Source: Bacteroidaceae bacterium
GTDB lineage: Bacteria; Bacteroidota; Bacteroidia; Bacteroidales; Bacteroidaceae
Direction: 5' to 3'
Assembly: GCA_017535725.1 (NCBI GenBank)
Contig: JAFXTO010000025.1
Span: 62,001-126,000 of the forward strand
Length of the DNA stretch: 64,000 nucleotides
Within the stretch, counting starts at the first letter, position 1; each line of letters opens with the position of its first letter. Under the pieces are notes generated by a model. That model did not search any database. It was not told the origin of the DNA and worked only from the letters and a program-made list of their open reading frames with translations. The translations under genes and the position numbers were made by a program. This document shows, piece after piece, positions 32,087-39,781 of the stretch.

Positions 32087-33249
32087 CAGAATAAAACATT
32101 TGTGAGCTGTCGCCCGTTAGATTGTACCTGCCACATATTCGGCCTTGGTTCGACAAGAACGAGGTCTTGCACCTTACCGAAACGATTGATATTGCCGCAC
32201 AGGTCAACGACCCATCCCTTTTCCTTCATCGGGCTTGGGCGTATCGCCCTGCCGACTATCTGATACCACAGGGCGAGGGATTTTGTCGGCCTTGCCATAA
32301 TGATAGTGTCTAATTCGGGATAGTCGAAGCCCGTAGTCAGTACACCGACATTCACGACCACTGGAATAGTACCTTTCTTAAACCCTTCAAGGATTCTCTC
32401 GCGCTCGCATTTTGGAGTATCGCCCGACACCATCGTACATCCGTCTATCTCTCGCGCAAGCCTTGACGCTTCTTTTAGAAAGCGGGTGAATACAAGTATT
32501 CCGTTTCTTTTCTTCCCGCTCTTCGGACACATGACGCGCTTGACTATCTGAACAAGCCACGAATAGAAGTCTATGCGCTCATATTCCTTCTGCACGGACT
32601 TGTCTGTGTAGTCTGCGCCAGTAGAGTTGTCCTTTAGGTTTCTCTCATCGTACAGCGGCGCGGGGGTATAGTAATAGTCAAGCTCTGCAAGGAAGCCCAA
32701 ATTGAGAAGCGTCTGAATCTGCACTTGGTAGATGACCTTCGAGAATATCCTTGGGCTTGTCCGCGTGAGGAACTTCAACATAGACCCAAAGCTGTTTGAT
32801 GACAGCCTGTATGGTGTGGCCGTCAAGCCCAGCACCTTGCAGCCAATGGCACGGATGAACTCTTCATACTGCCCGCCTTTTGAATCTACCTTGTGGCACT
32901 CATCGACTATGATTTGATTGAAGTGTCGGAACTGGTCTATATGGTGTATTGCGCTGCCGATGGTCGCAAAGGTAATGCGGCTTATCCGCTTCGAGTTGAA
33001 CGATGCGGAGTAGATAGAGACATCCAACACGCCATAGCTGCACATCTTCTTGAAGTTCTGTTCAAGAATCTCTTTCGACGGCTGGAATACAAGCGTATGA
33101 CCTTCGAGACGGTTGGCAATGTCAGCAATGACTAAGCTCTTGCCGCTTCCCGTTGGCAAAACCTCGATGGCGTTCATCGTTGTCTTGCTCTGGAAGAACT
33201 CTACCGCCTTGTCGGATGCCTGTTTTTGGTATTCTCTCAGTTCATACAT
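32086..33249 (-). CDS. SF2 DNA helicase
   Basis: A 387-residue DEAD-like helicase. Motif I 'PTGSGKS' 32-38; motif II 'DECH' 116-119; motif III 'GLTATP' 141-146; motif VI 'QIVGRAIRP' 330-338; motif V region 'VGVLTTGFDYPELD'. This is the RecQ/UvsW-like layout common in phage recombination or replication. It has no zinc or nuclease domain. It overlaps the initiator-like gene's ATG by one base. It likely unwinds branched or origin DNA together with the neighbouring Erf and nuclease. Confidence 0.9.
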   Translation of the reverse strand: MYELREYQKQASDKAVEFFQSKTTMNAIEVLPTGSGKSLVIADIANRLEGHTLVFQPSKEILEQNFKKMCSYGVLDVSIYSASFNSKRISRITFATIGSAIHHIDQFRHFNQIIVDECHKVDSKGGQYEEFIRAIGCKVLGLTATPYRLSSNSFGSMLKFLTRTSPRIFSKVIYQVQIQTLLNLGFLAELDYYYTPAPLYDERNLKDNSTGADYTDKSVQKEYERIDFYSWLVQIVKRVMCPKSGKKRNGILVFTRFLKEASRLAREIDGCTMVSGDTPKCERERILEGFKKGTIPVVVNVGVLTTGFDYPELDTIIMARPTKSLALWYQIVGRAIRPSPMKEKGWVVDLCGNINRFGKVQDLVLVEPRPNMWQVQSNGRQLTNVLF

Positions 33250-33272
33250 AGTGGAATTGTTTTAAGGAGGTG

Positions 33273-33295
33273 GGGCGTGCCGGATTGACACGCCC
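33273..33295 (-). terminator. Hairpin after the 33305 gene
   Basis: Stem GGGCGTG / CACGCCC with a 9-base loop, 10 bases past the stop of the 33305 gene and 24 bases before the helicase start. It lacks a clear U-run, so it is a possible attenuator or processing hairpin. Confidence 0.5.
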
Positions 33296-33304
33296 GCACG
33301 ATGG

Positions 33305-34033
33305 TTACTGCTCAATGATGGCGATGTCGGGAGCGATTGGGCGAATCTTCTCTATCACATCGTCGATGACGGTGGCCTTGGTGTTCTCTATCACGTCGTT
33401 TGCGCCCGCAGACTGGAGGCTGATGGTAACGTCCATGCCGTCGATGGTGGCATAGGTCTCAATCTCTATCTCTTGGGCTTCGCCGCCGCTGAAAATGGGA
33501 AGCTTCATATTGAACTTCTCTGGGATGTTTGAATCGACGGCCTGCTTGAAGGATGCTGTGCGATTTCCTTTCTCGTTAGTCTCTCTGTCTATCTTCTGAG
33601 TGACGTTGCCGTCGAACTTCTTTAGGGCGTTGACGATGCTCATACCCTCTTCGCGAACGGTAAAGAAGAAACGATTGAGCTTCAAGAACTGCCCAAGCTG
33701 TTCGGGAGACCAACGTTTGCCCATGTTGATTCCAAGCTTCTCGAAAATCTCAGAGTAAGAGAGCTTACCGAGAACCTTGCCGCGAGTATAAGCATCGTCC
33801 TCATTGATAATAAGGACGATTTGCAGCTTGTCGCGGTTCACGAGGATATGCGCCTTGTGCTGGTCGATTTCGCCCACCCGCTTCTCTAAGAAGTTGAGCG
33901 GCGCGAAGATTACGCCCGTAATGTCAATCTTGATGGGGGCTTGCTGGTCTAACTGCGCAGGAGCTTTGCCCTGCAAGATGTTTAGTGTGTTCTGTCCGTC
34001 GGGCAGATTCACGATGATTGGTTGTTCGTTCAT
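33305..34033 (-). CDS. DUF2303-like phage protein
   Basis: A 242-residue protein with 'RWSPEQLGQFLKLNRFFF' and 'EGMSIVNALKKFDGNVTQKI' in the middle, then 'EKFNMKLPIFSGGEAQEIEIETY', a mix seen in DUF2303-type (YfdQ) phage proteins near recombination genes. The function is unknown. It lies between the coiled-coil gene and the helicase. The family match is partial, so confidence is moderate. Confidence 0.5.
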   Translation of the reverse strand: MNEQPIIVNLPDGQNTLNILQGKAPAQLDQQAPIKIDITGVIFAPLNFLEKRVGEIDQHKAHILVNRDKLQIVLIINEDDAYTRGKVLGKLSYSEIFEKLGINMGKRWSPEQLGQFLKLNRFFFTVREEGMSIVNALKKFDGNVTQKIDRETNEKGNRTASFKQAVDSNIPEKFNMKLPIFSGGEAQEIEIETYATIDGMDVTISLQSAGANDVIENTKATVIDDVIEKIRPIAPDIAIIEQ

Positions 34034-34045
34034 GTGGTTTGATTT

Positions 34046-34396
34046 TTAATTGTTGTTAGTACCTGTTTTTCTAATTTCCATAAAAATGGATTTCTGCATT
34101 TCGTTGGGGAACGCTGGGCGAGAGCTGACAAGGTTTCCTTCTCTGTTGTAGAAGCCTACCATGTTGTCCTCTTCAAAGAGGAACTTGAAACATTCCTCGG
34201 TGACGGTCTTGGATTTGCTTCTGAGGTTTTCGATGGCCTCGTTTCGCTCGGTCTGCAAGGGCTTCAATTTTTCCTTGAAGCTTTCCATGACCTGTTTCTT
34301 CTCTTCCTCGATGTCCGCTATCCTTATGGACACGTCGGTAAGGGTCTCACGCTGCTTTGCCAGCTCTTCGGGGCTGAATACGCGGGAGTAGGTCAC
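34046..34396 (-). CDS. Coiled-coil phage protein; true start probably further upstream
   Basis: A 116-residue protein counted from GTG 34396 (MTYSRVFSPEELAKQRETL...). Residues 20-70 form a charged coiled coil; the end is 'FPNEMQKSIFMEIRKTG'. Upstream, the same frame remains open and protein-like for 28 codons to 34480 (VEKELGKTVAIEEREEFL), but that stretch has no ATG, GTG or TTG that works; only ATT at 34480 would include it. This may be a rare ATT start right after the upstream stop (34483), or the GTG may be used. No family was recognised. Confidence 0.6.
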   Translation of the reverse strand: MTYSRVFSPEELAKQRETLTDVSIRIADIEEEKKQVMESFKEKLKPLQTERNEAIENLRSKSKTVTEECFKFLFEEDNMVGFYNREGNLVSSRPAFPNEMQKSIFMEIRKTGTNNN

Positions 34397-34482
34397 TTGC
34401 TCTACCGCGTCGCAGTTGTTGCGGAGGAACTCTTCTCTTTCCTCTATCGCAACGGTTTTACCTAATTCTTTTTCTACAATGA

Positions 34483-34743
34483 TTATTTTGATTTTTGAAG
34501 TTGTGCCAGCTCATTGCGGAGGCTGGCGATTGTCTGTTTCTGTTGAGCTATCACCCTTTGCATGGTGATGAATGAGTCCGTAGAGATGTTGGCGATACGC
34601 TTGTACTTCTCTACTTCAAGACGGAGCCACCTGTTTTCGCTAACGGCCTTATCGCGTGCCGCTCGGTCTTCTGTCGCGAACCGTCCTCTTCTGTCTCGGT
34701 GTCTGACCTTAAATATTGGGTCGTTTGCGAATAGGTCATTCAT
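34483..34743 (-). CDS. 86-residue coiled-coil protein
   Basis: MNDLFANDPIFKVRHRDRRGRF..., then a long helix ending 'IAQQKQTIASLRNELAQLQK'. The basic start and coiled coil suggest a small DNA-associated or assembly factor. It overlaps the NinG-like stop by 4 bases. No family was recognised. Confidence 0.6.
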   Translation of the reverse strand: MNDLFANDPIFKVRHRDRRGRFATEDRAARDKAVSENRWLRLEVEKYKRIANISTDSFITMQRVIAQQKQTIASLRNELAQLQKSK

Positions 34744-35195
34744 AGTGATATTCCTTTCTCTTTGGATAGTTTCTGAACGAGTGCGCGGTAATACTTGATG
34801 AGCTGTTCAAGCTCGAAGTGCGACCATTTACGCGACTGGTGCGCCTTGGCTTCAAGGAGAATAAAGCGTTGTTCGCCTATCTTCTTGATGAGGTTGGCAC
34901 GGTAGCCTATGATATGGTCTGCGCTGAACCTGTTGCAGTACCGACATTCCGCGTGGCAGTTGTCTTCATCAAATCGGGTACTCATGTGGATTCTCGAATG
35001 GAAGTGTCCGCAGTCGGCTTGACTGATGGGCTTAATCTGACCGCAGGAGATACAGCGGAAGAAACCACTGGGCATTGCGTCTCTCAGTCTGACGTACTTC
35101 GAGAACACCGTATCGAGCTTGTCAACGAGCGATGACAGCGTGGGAGCTTTCTTCTGCTTCCTTTCGCTGGATTTCTTTTTCATGTAGTAGGGCAT
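34740..35195 (-). CDS. NinG/Rap-like recombination nuclease
   Basis: A 151-residue protein with the NinG pattern: 'LDTVFSKYVRLRDA', zinc pair 'CISCG', 'ADCGHFHSR' and 'ECRYCNRF', then 'YRANLIKKIGEQ'. The family includes lambda Rap, an endonuclease that cuts branched DNA during recombination. It lies near Erf, the nuclease and the SSB-like gene. A large overlap (74 bases) with the upstream gene is accepted because the family needs the N-terminal region; MKKKSSERKQ at 35183 is another start. Confidence 0.75.
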   Translation of the reverse strand: MPYYMKKKSSERKQKKAPTLSSLVDKLDTVFSKYVRLRDAMPSGFFRCISCGQIKPISQADCGHFHSRIHMSTRFDEDNCHAECRYCNRFSADHIIGYRANLIKKIGEQRFILLEAKAHQSRKWSHFELEQLIKYYRALVQKLSKEKGISL

Positions 35196-35349
35196 GACGT
35201 ATGTTTTTATCGTAGTTTTCTAATGCCTCGCATAATCTCTTGTGCCGCTGGAGCTGGACTTTTCCATCCTTGCCCATAAGCCTTGCAACCATGTAATAGC
35301 CTAAAGAGTGCGCGACGGCATCTTTTAGTTTTTCTCTGCGTTCCTTCAT
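35122..35349 (-). CDS. 75-residue basic helical protein
   Basis: MKERREKLKDAVAHSLGYYMVARLMGKDGKVQLQ..., from ATG 35349; a longer start at 35400 crosses the hairpin at 35365. It ends with 'EKEIQRKEAEESSHAVIAR'. It overlaps the NinG-like gene in another frame. No family was recognised. Confidence 0.5.
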   Translation of the reverse strand: MKERREKLKDAVAHSLGYYMVARLMGKDGKVQLQRHKRLCEALENYDKNIRHALLHEKEIQRKEAEESSHAVIAR

Positions 35350-35364
35350 TTGTTTTGTTGTTAT

Positions 35365-35390
35365 GCCCCGTGGCCGTATTACCACGGGGC
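35365..35390 (-). terminator. Strong hairpin before the 35349 gene
   Basis: Perfect 9-base stem GCCCCGTGG / CCACGGGGC with loop ccgtatta, located between the tRNA-like element and the 35349 gene. No clear U-run follows. Confidence 0.5.
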
Positions 35391-35458
35391 GGGTGAACAT
35401 GACTTACCATAGCGGGTTTTGAAGACCTTGGGTAATATCTCACATGGCAGACAAGATG

Positions 35459-35538
35459 TGCAGAAGGATGGAATCGAACCACCACAAAAGGCCAAGACTT
35501 TATACCGCGCATCGTTCCATCTATACGCTTTCTTCTGC
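35459..35538 (-). ncRNA. tRNA-like RNA with irregular anticodon region
   Basis: The minus strand has acceptor GCAGAAG/CTTCTGC, A73, and T arm GGTGG-TTCGATT-CCATC, all canonical, over 80 bases. A D-like stem (GCGT/ATGC) holds GG in its loop. The anticodon arm is poor: AAAG/CTTT around TCTTGGC, which would give UUG (Gln) but with C at position 33 instead of U. CCA is not encoded. It may be a degenerate or specialised phage tRNA. Confidence 0.6.
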
Positions 35539-35591
35539 ATTTACCCCACTATCTTCACAGACGGCAGGGAAGGAATAGAATAAGTATGAAT

Positions 35592-36032
35592 TTAATAGAG
35601 GTATGTCTGATAGCGTTCCACCTCTATTTGCATAGCCGCGATTTCGGCCTCGTTGACCGCTTCGGGCAAATAGATTCCAGCTTCAGAAGCAGACCAATTA
35701 CGGAACCGCTCTATCGAGAGGTTCATTTCGTCCGTTCTGAGGTCGGCAGAGCTTCGCACGTACTTGACACGTCCAAGGAACTGGTCTTGTTTCTCACCTA
35801 TGAAGAGGTCGGGATTGCACAGCTTCTTGTAATATTGCTGCTTCACCCATTCGAGGGTGTTGCCCGTCTGAGAAGCAAAATAGCCTAACAGGAGGTGAAG
35901 ATATGCGTTTTGGTTCAACGTGCGCTTGGCCTTCTTCTCTGTAATCTCGACCGTACAGCCGCGCTTGATAAGGAGTTCAAGCCTTGTCCGCGCGTTCTGT
36001 ACGTCGAGGGGATTGGAAAGTGAATATAGCAT
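35592..36032 (-). CDS. NinB-like recombination protein
   Basis: A 146-residue protein with 'AKRTLNQNAYLHLLLGYFASQTG' and 'DEMNLSIERFRNWSASEAGIYLPE'. These match the NinB/ORF-type recombination mediators that bind single strands ('RSxxQNxxYWxxL' and 'FxxxIxxWxxxxG'). It lies next to the SSB-like gene, which supports the call. Length equals lambda NinB. The assignment is by motif resemblance. Confidence 0.6.
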   Translation of the reverse strand: MLYSLSNPLDVQNARTRLELLIKRGCTVEITEKKAKRTLNQNAYLHLLLGYFASQTGNTLEWVKQQYYKKLCNPDLFIGEKQDQFLGRVKYVRSSADLRTDEMNLSIERFRNWSASEAGIYLPEAVNEAEIAAMQIEVERYQTYLY

Positions 36033-36035
36033 ACG

Positions 36036-36539
36036 TTAGAATGGTAGTCCCGTTTGCGGGTCAATACCTTGCTGCGGGAATGGTTGTTGTGGCTGTGGTT
36101 GATAGCCCTGTTGGTAGCCTTGTTGCTGGTAGCCCTGTTGTGGGTAGCCCTGTTGTGGGTATTGTGGTGGAGGTGCTTGCTGCATCATGGGCTGTACTTG
36201 CTGCTGCTGTTGCTGCGGCATCACGAACAGGTCTATCTTGAAAGCACGAAGGGAGTTGAAGTAACGCTCACCGTTAGACTGCCTATCCGCGTATTTCGTG
36301 CCGGATATATCGAATACAACCTTTACCCTGTCACCGAGCTTGAATCGGTCTAACAACTCACAGCCCTTGTCCTTGAAGTCGAAAGACGGGAAGTTAGGCT
36401 CATATTCGACGTATGTATTCGGGTCGATTCGCCGCTGTTTGAGGACGAGCTGGCGGCGTAGGAATGTGCCGCCGTTTTTCTTTTGTATGGTTTCGGGTGC
36501 GCCTATCATGTACACCTCACCAATGATTTCAAATGCCAT
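36036..36539 (-). CDS. SSB-like OB-fold protein (DUF3127 type)
   Basis: A 167-residue protein: residues 1-105 form an OB-like beta domain ('GGTFLRRQLVLKQRR', 'CELLDRFKLGDRVKVVFDISG', 'RYFNSLRAFKIDLF') matching DUF3127 single-strand-binding-like proteins. Residues 106-167 are a Gln/Pro/Tyr-rich tail ending 'DPQTGLPF', reminiscent of the SSB tip that binds partner proteins. Short DNA repeats (tagccctgttg) encode the QQGY units. It shares one base with the nuclease stop. It likely coats single strands for Erf. Confidence 0.75.
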   Translation of the reverse strand: MAFEIIGEVYMIGAPETIQKKNGGTFLRRQLVLKQRRIDPNTYVEYEPNFPSFDFKDKGCELLDRFKLGDRVKVVFDISGTKYADRQSNGERYFNSLRAFKIDLFVMPQQQQQQVQPMMQQAPPPQYPQQGYPQQGYQQQGYQQGYQPQPQQPFPQQGIDPQTGLPF

Positions 36540-37429
36540 TATCGTAGTGTGATTTTAAGTGTTTCTTTAACCTTGGAAGTCTTGATATACTGACCATACA
36601 GGTCTGCATGGTCACTCTTGAATTTCTTGCTGTCGAAAGATTCGCGCTCTTGTGCGGGAACGACCGTTATCAATACATTGCCCGTGTCGAAGCTCTTGTC
36701 TTTGTGAGCCAACATCTGAGCAAGGATTTCGGCCTTGATAGCGTCGTATTCTTCGGACAGCTCTTTTATGCGTCGCGCAAGGCTGGCCAGTGCTGCCTCA
36801 TTCTCGGCGATGTATTCGGGGAAAGCAGGGGAATACTCATACTCTTCACCGTTCATGTCGGCTTCGATGAGACGTTCAACTTCACCCTTGCAGCGTCTTT
36901 CCACCTCGATGAGCTGGGCAATGTCACCTTTGAGCCAAATGCCAAAGAGCTTGCGCACCTTGATATGGGGATTGTTCTTTTCGAGGAAGTGGGCGCAGAT
37001 GGAAAGCTGCCATGATACGCTCTCTTTGTCGAATTTGTATGTAGTCTTGAAGTCGGCCAAGTCCACGACATTATCCTCAACGTCATAGATGACATCGATA
37101 TTGGTGGCGTAGTGTTCGAGGTCGCTGACGGTGTGCTCACTTGTGAGGAACTTCAAACCGTGTGCCTCTTTGAGCTTGCAGTAACCGCGCCCCTCTTCGG
37201 TGCTCGGATTGATGCCGATGGTCTCGATAAGCTCAATCTCTTCGTGAATGTTAGTGCCTCGTTGTGCGGCGTTCTTCAAGATGCGCTCTGGTATGCCGTC
37301 GTACTTGTTGGGAAATACTCTCTTCAAGAGGGTGGACGTGATGCCTTGCAGCATCGCGCCCGTCTCTGTGTTGGTATAGGTGTGCGCTTCTTGGTTGAAG
37401 AGCACGGGAATAGTTCTTAATTCTGTCAT
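36539..37429 (-). CDS. PD-(D/E)XK exonuclease, RecE/Cas4-like
   Basis: A 296-residue nuclease: 'GTNIHEEIE' (about 58-66), Asp112 in 'TNIDVIYDVED', and 'DLADFKTTY' with D126 and K128, then Gln141 ('WQLSICAHF') give the PD-(D/E)XK core. The last 100 residues are helical with a coiled coil ('LARRIKELSEEYDAIKAEI'). It should resect double-stranded ends to supply single strands to Erf, encoded 12 bases upstream. This pair is a standard phage recombination set. Confidence 0.8.
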   Translation of the reverse strand: MTELRTIPVLFNQEAHTYTNTETGAMLQGITSTLLKRVFPNKYDGIPERILKNAAQRGTNIHEEIELIETIGINPSTEEGRGYCKLKEAHGLKFLTSEHTVSDLEHYATNIDVIYDVEDNVVDLADFKTTYKFDKESVSWQLSICAHFLEKNNPHIKVRKLFGIWLKGDIAQLIEVERRCKGEVERLIEADMNGEEYEYSPAFPEYIAENEAALASLARRIKELSEEYDAIKAEILAQMLAHKDKSFDTGNVLITVVPAQERESFDSKKFKSDHADLYGQYIKTSKVKETLKITLR

Positions 37430-37441
37430 TGTTGTAGATTT

Positions 37442-38044
37442 TTATACGCCTAATGCCTTACGTCTTGCTGTCAGTGCAGAAAGGAAGTCTGCGTGCTGCT
37501 GTAAGTCGGGATAACCTTCATAGATACGCTTCAAGTCCTCTTTCGTGAGTGCTTGCTGTATTGCGGGGAGTGCGTAGCCTTGCAGGATGTCGCTTGGTGT
37601 CAGCTCTTCGGACTGCTGCTGTTGTGGCGGGAATGGTGCTTGTGGCTGTTGTGTGTACTGCGGATTGCTGTTGAGCGTGTCCGCGTCCTTGTTGTCATCG
37701 ATAGCGAAGAGGCCGTTAAGGGCATACTTTCGTGCGTAGGAACTGGCCGCGCCTGTTACCTGCGAGCCGTCCATGCCTTTCTTCGTCTCTTCTTCACGGG
37801 CGTATGCGGTAGTGACTTCTTTCTCACCGCTGCCGTTAGTGAGCGTCGCCGTAGCCTTGATATAGATGCGATTGCCGACCAGCACCACGTCATCGCTGAT
37901 GGTGAGCGTGCATCCATTCTGAGTAAGTAGGGGTTTTACGGCTTTAAGTATATCCTCGCAGGAGCGATAATTATACTTGCCGAAACTGTTGTACTGCCCT
38001 TTTGGGGCGTTCAACGTCGATTGGATTGTGATTAGTTCTTTCAT
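37442..38044 (-). CDS. erf: Erf-family single-strand annealing protein
   Basis: A 200-residue protein with the Erf core: 'GKYNYRSCEDILKAVKPLL' and 'DGSQVTGAASSYARKYALNGLFAIDD'. It anneals complementary single strands during phage recombination. The C-terminal half has a Gln/Pro-rich linker ('QPQAPFPPQQQQSEEL') and a helical end. It is the first large gene of the recombination block. The start at 38044 agrees with family starts. Confidence 0.9.
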   Translation of the reverse strand: MKELITIQSTLNAPKGQYNSFGKYNYRSCEDILKAVKPLLTQNGCTLTISDDVVLVGNRIYIKATATLTNGSGEKEVTTAYAREEETKKGMDGSQVTGAASSYARKYALNGLFAIDDNKDADTLNSNPQYTQQPQAPFPPQQQQSEELTPSDILQGYALPAIQQALTKEDLKRIYEGYPDLQQHADFLSALTARRKALGV

Positions 38045-38065
38045 ACAGATTCTATTTAGGAGTTA

Positions 38066-38287
38066 TTACTTGCGCTTGTTGCGCCATTTCTGATACCGTC
38101 TAAGCCTGTCGAAGTCTTCGAGTAGCGAGCATCCCATTGCTGCGGCTATCGCACCCACGGGAACCATCCATAATGCGCCGCCGTGTGCTGTCAGCCAGCA
38201 CAGCCAAAGGCATAGGGCGACGAGTGCCGCACCTGCGATAAAGTCAACGGCCATTATCAATCGCACAGGGTTCTTAAATGCTTTCAT
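38066..38287 (-). CDS. Small membrane protein
   Basis: 73 residues with two hydrophobic stretches, about 8-32 (IMAVDFIAGAALVALCLWL) and 36-52 (ALWMVPVGAIAAAMG), then a basic tail 'RYQKWRNKRK'. It is probably an inner membrane hairpin with the tail in the cytoplasm. It overlaps the HTH gene by 14 bases. Phage membrane proteins like this may alter the host envelope; the role is unknown. Confidence 0.65.
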   Translation of the reverse strand: MKAFKNPVRLIMAVDFIAGAALVALCLWLCWLTAHGGALWMVPVGAIAAAMGCSLLEDFDRLRRYQKWRNKRK

Positions 38288-38576
38288 TGCAGATTCTTTT
38301 GAGTTTGATGGAACTGATTAACTTCTTGATGTCGGCAAGGGAATACCATAATGGAGCATTTTGCGACTTACCGTTTTTCACAGGATGAAGAAGATTCGCG
38401 TCCGTCCACTTTTGGAGCATGACGGGCTGGAATCCTACACGCTTGACGTACCGCTCTGCCTCACTGCGCTTGATGCGGTCGCCGTCGGGGTCTATGCCTC
38501 TCTGATAGCTCTGTATGCCCGCGTCCACGGCGTAGGATATGAGCTGCTGGAGGTCTTGGAGCGTCACGTTTACCAT
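38274..38576 (-). CDS. HTH DNA-binding protein, MerR/excisionase-like
   Basis: A 100-residue protein with 'RIKRSEAERYVKRVGFQPVMLQKWTDANLLHPVKNG' then 'APLWYSLADIKKLI', the winged-helix pattern of MerR-like and excisionase-type proteins (helix, turn, aromatic wing). It may be the phage Xis or an early regulator. It sits one base from the gene at 38578. Its place far from any integrase in view is unusual, but the phage is circular when active. Confidence 0.65.
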   Translation of the reverse strand: MVNVTLQDLQQLISYAVDAGIQSYQRGIDPDGDRIKRSEAERYVKRVGFQPVMLQKWTDANLLHPVKNGKSQNAPLWYSLADIKKLISSIKLKRICNESI

Positions 38577-38577
38577 G

Positions 38578-38802
38578 TCAGCCGTTTCTCATTATTCGTA
38601 TCGTGTTCTGAAATCTGTCAGTGCCGATGCTGAACTTCGGGAAGCCAGCCGCCGTGTTGAGTTCGCCCGCACGGGTGCGCAGGGATGATTCATTTACCTC
38701 ACCTCGCGGGAACTCGCGAATATCACCTACCGCGAGACCTTCAAAGTATTCTCTCAGCGAGCCTTTGCGGGGAGGTCTTCTTAATAGTGTCTTACGTTTC
38801 AT
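38578..38802 (-). CDS. Small basic phage protein
   Basis: 74 residues, MKRKTLLRRPPRKGSLREYF..., 'SLRTRAGELNTAAGFPKFSIGTD', ending 'RIMRNG'. The basic start and a short beta-rich end recall early phage proteins preceding HTH genes. No family is certain. Confidence 0.55.
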   Translation of the reverse strand: MKRKTLLRRPPRKGSLREYFEGLAVGDIREFPRGEVNESSLRTRAGELNTAAGFPKFSIGTDRFQNTIRIMRNG

Positions 38803-38829
38803 GTCTTTTGAATTTTTTTGGGGTTATTG

Positions 38830-38901
38830 GGGTGCAAGCTGGATTCAAACCAGCGAAAAACCATCACGAATGACGGCGCGTGTGCCTCTCGCCTTTGCAC
38901 C
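38830..38901 (-). ncRNA. tRNA-like RNA with UUCG tetraloop anticodon arm
   Basis: The minus strand shows acceptor GGTGCAA/TTGCACC, short D stem GCG/CGC with GG in its loop, and canonical T arm GCTGG-TTTGAAT-CCAGC. The anticodon arm is a 6-base stem CCGTCA / TGATGG capped by TTCG, an extra-stable tetraloop. No anticodon loop can be drawn. It is the first of a cluster with two further stem-closed elements and tRNA-Lys. It may be structural or a processing element, or a decayed tRNA. Confidence 0.65.
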
Positions 38902-38907
38902 TAAACA

Positions 38908-39059
38908 CTTTGACGATAGAATTTGCCTCTGAATCCGTCCTTCGGATTCTCTCTCTAATAAGTCAAAGAACGTCTTTCGTTGAGGTAGGCAGAACAGCCG
39001 CCCACGCTATTTTCATTATTCGTTTAGGCTTGCGCCTTGGACTCTACGACCGCTCAACG
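38908..39059. other. Two further stem-closed, tRNA-sized elements
   Basis: No gene. 38908-38968 is closed by CTTTGAC/GTCAAAG and holds a hairpin GAATCCG/CGGATTC. 38978-39059 is closed by CGTTGAG/CTCAACG and holds GTAGGC/GCCCAC (one G-U) and AGGC-TTGC-GCCT. Seven-base closing stems match an acceptor stem, but I find no proper T loop, so these are not called tRNAs. Confidence 0.4.
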
Positions 39060-39062
39060 TTG

Positions 39063-39136
39063 TACGCCCTACGGGAATCGAACCCGTGACCCACGGATTA
39101 AAAATCCGTTGCTCTGGCCGTCTGAGCTAAGGGCGT
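39063..39136 (-). tRNA. tRNA-Lys(UUU)
   Basis: A complete cloverleaf on the minus strand: acceptor ACGCCCT/AGGGCGT, D arm GCTC/GAGC, anticodon arm ACGGA-TTTTTAA-TCCGT with anticodon TTT, 5-base variable region, T arm ACGGG-TTCGATT-CCCGT, A73. CCA is not encoded. It is phage-carried; it may help translate AAA-rich early genes or replace a host tRNA attacked by defences. Confidence 0.9.
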
Positions 39137-39194
39137 GAAATGCTCGTCTGTCCGAGCCGTCAAGCGTCTATCCGCTTTGTCGTGGCGAGGGGTG

Positions 39195-39413
39195 TTATTC
39201 GCGGTTGAGCTGTGCAAGCAGCTCTTCACGGCTGGCGAAGCATCGGGATTCGTCGTAAGACATATAGTCCTTTGAACGGAGTACGACTTCTTGGCCTTGT
39301 TCTGTGGCGTTCACGCTGATGCCTGTCACTTCAAATTCGACGATTTGCATCTTCATTGTGTTCACGGTGGCGACCTTATCGCCGAGGTTGAATTTTGATT
39401 CTTTGAATTGCAT
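39195..39413 (-). CDS. 72-residue beta-rich protein
   Basis: MQFKESKFNLGDKVATVNTMKMQIVEFEVTGI..., a KOW/SH3-like start, then 'VVLRSKDYMSYDES'. No family was recognised; the start is clear. It is the first gene after the tRNA cluster, in the early block. Confidence 0.6.
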   Translation of the reverse strand: MQFKESKFNLGDKVATVNTMKMQIVEFEVTGISVNATEQGQEVVLRSKDYMSYDESRCFASREELLAQLNRE

Positions 39414-39435
39414 AGTAGTAAATGTTTAGGGGTTA

Positions 39436-39768
39436 TTATGCTGCGTTTAGATATTCTTCGGCCTCTTTCTCGCTTTCGCGGTCAATGTAGCACTTTTCGC
39501 TGTCTTCTTTTTCGGGGTCATAGACCCATGCTTCAAGCTCGATGGTAGCGTTGCGCCATGTTTCGACCCAGCCGCCCGTGCCGTTCATGTAGCCGCACCG
39601 CTCATCATCTTCGACGTAACCGTCTATTTCAATGTAGCCTTTGCCCTCGATGGTGAGAACATCGTCTATCTCTGCGCTGAAATCAAATGCACCGCGCTCG
39701 TTCTTGATGCTTGCGAGTTCGCTCAATAGCTTCTCTCGCTGTGTATCTGTTAGGGTGTAGGTATTCAT
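39436..39768 (-). CDS. 110-residue acidic protein
   Basis: MNTYTLTDTQREKLLSELA..., with 'DDVLTIEGKGYIEIDGYVEDDE' and 'WRNATIELEAWVYDPEKEDSE'. It is strongly acidic and beta-rich. Proteins of this kind are common in Bacteroidales mobile elements; I do not know the function. An anti-host or DNA-mimic role is speculation. Confidence 0.6.
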   Translation of the reverse strand: MNTYTLTDTQREKLLSELASIKNERGAFDFSAEIDDVLTIEGKGYIEIDGYVEDDERCGYMNGTGGWVETWRNATIELEAWVYDPEKEDSEKCYIDRESEKEAEEYLNAA

Positions 39769-39781
39769 ATTATATAATGTG

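Noticed and set aside
35459-35538. Calling this tRNA-Gln(UUG)
   Set aside because: The loop would have C33 instead of the invariant U33 and only a 4-bp stem; identity cannot be assigned.
38908-39059. Calling the two stem-closed elements tRNAs
   Set aside because: They have 7-base closing stems but no TTCRA-type T loop or D arm, so only a structured-region entry is given.
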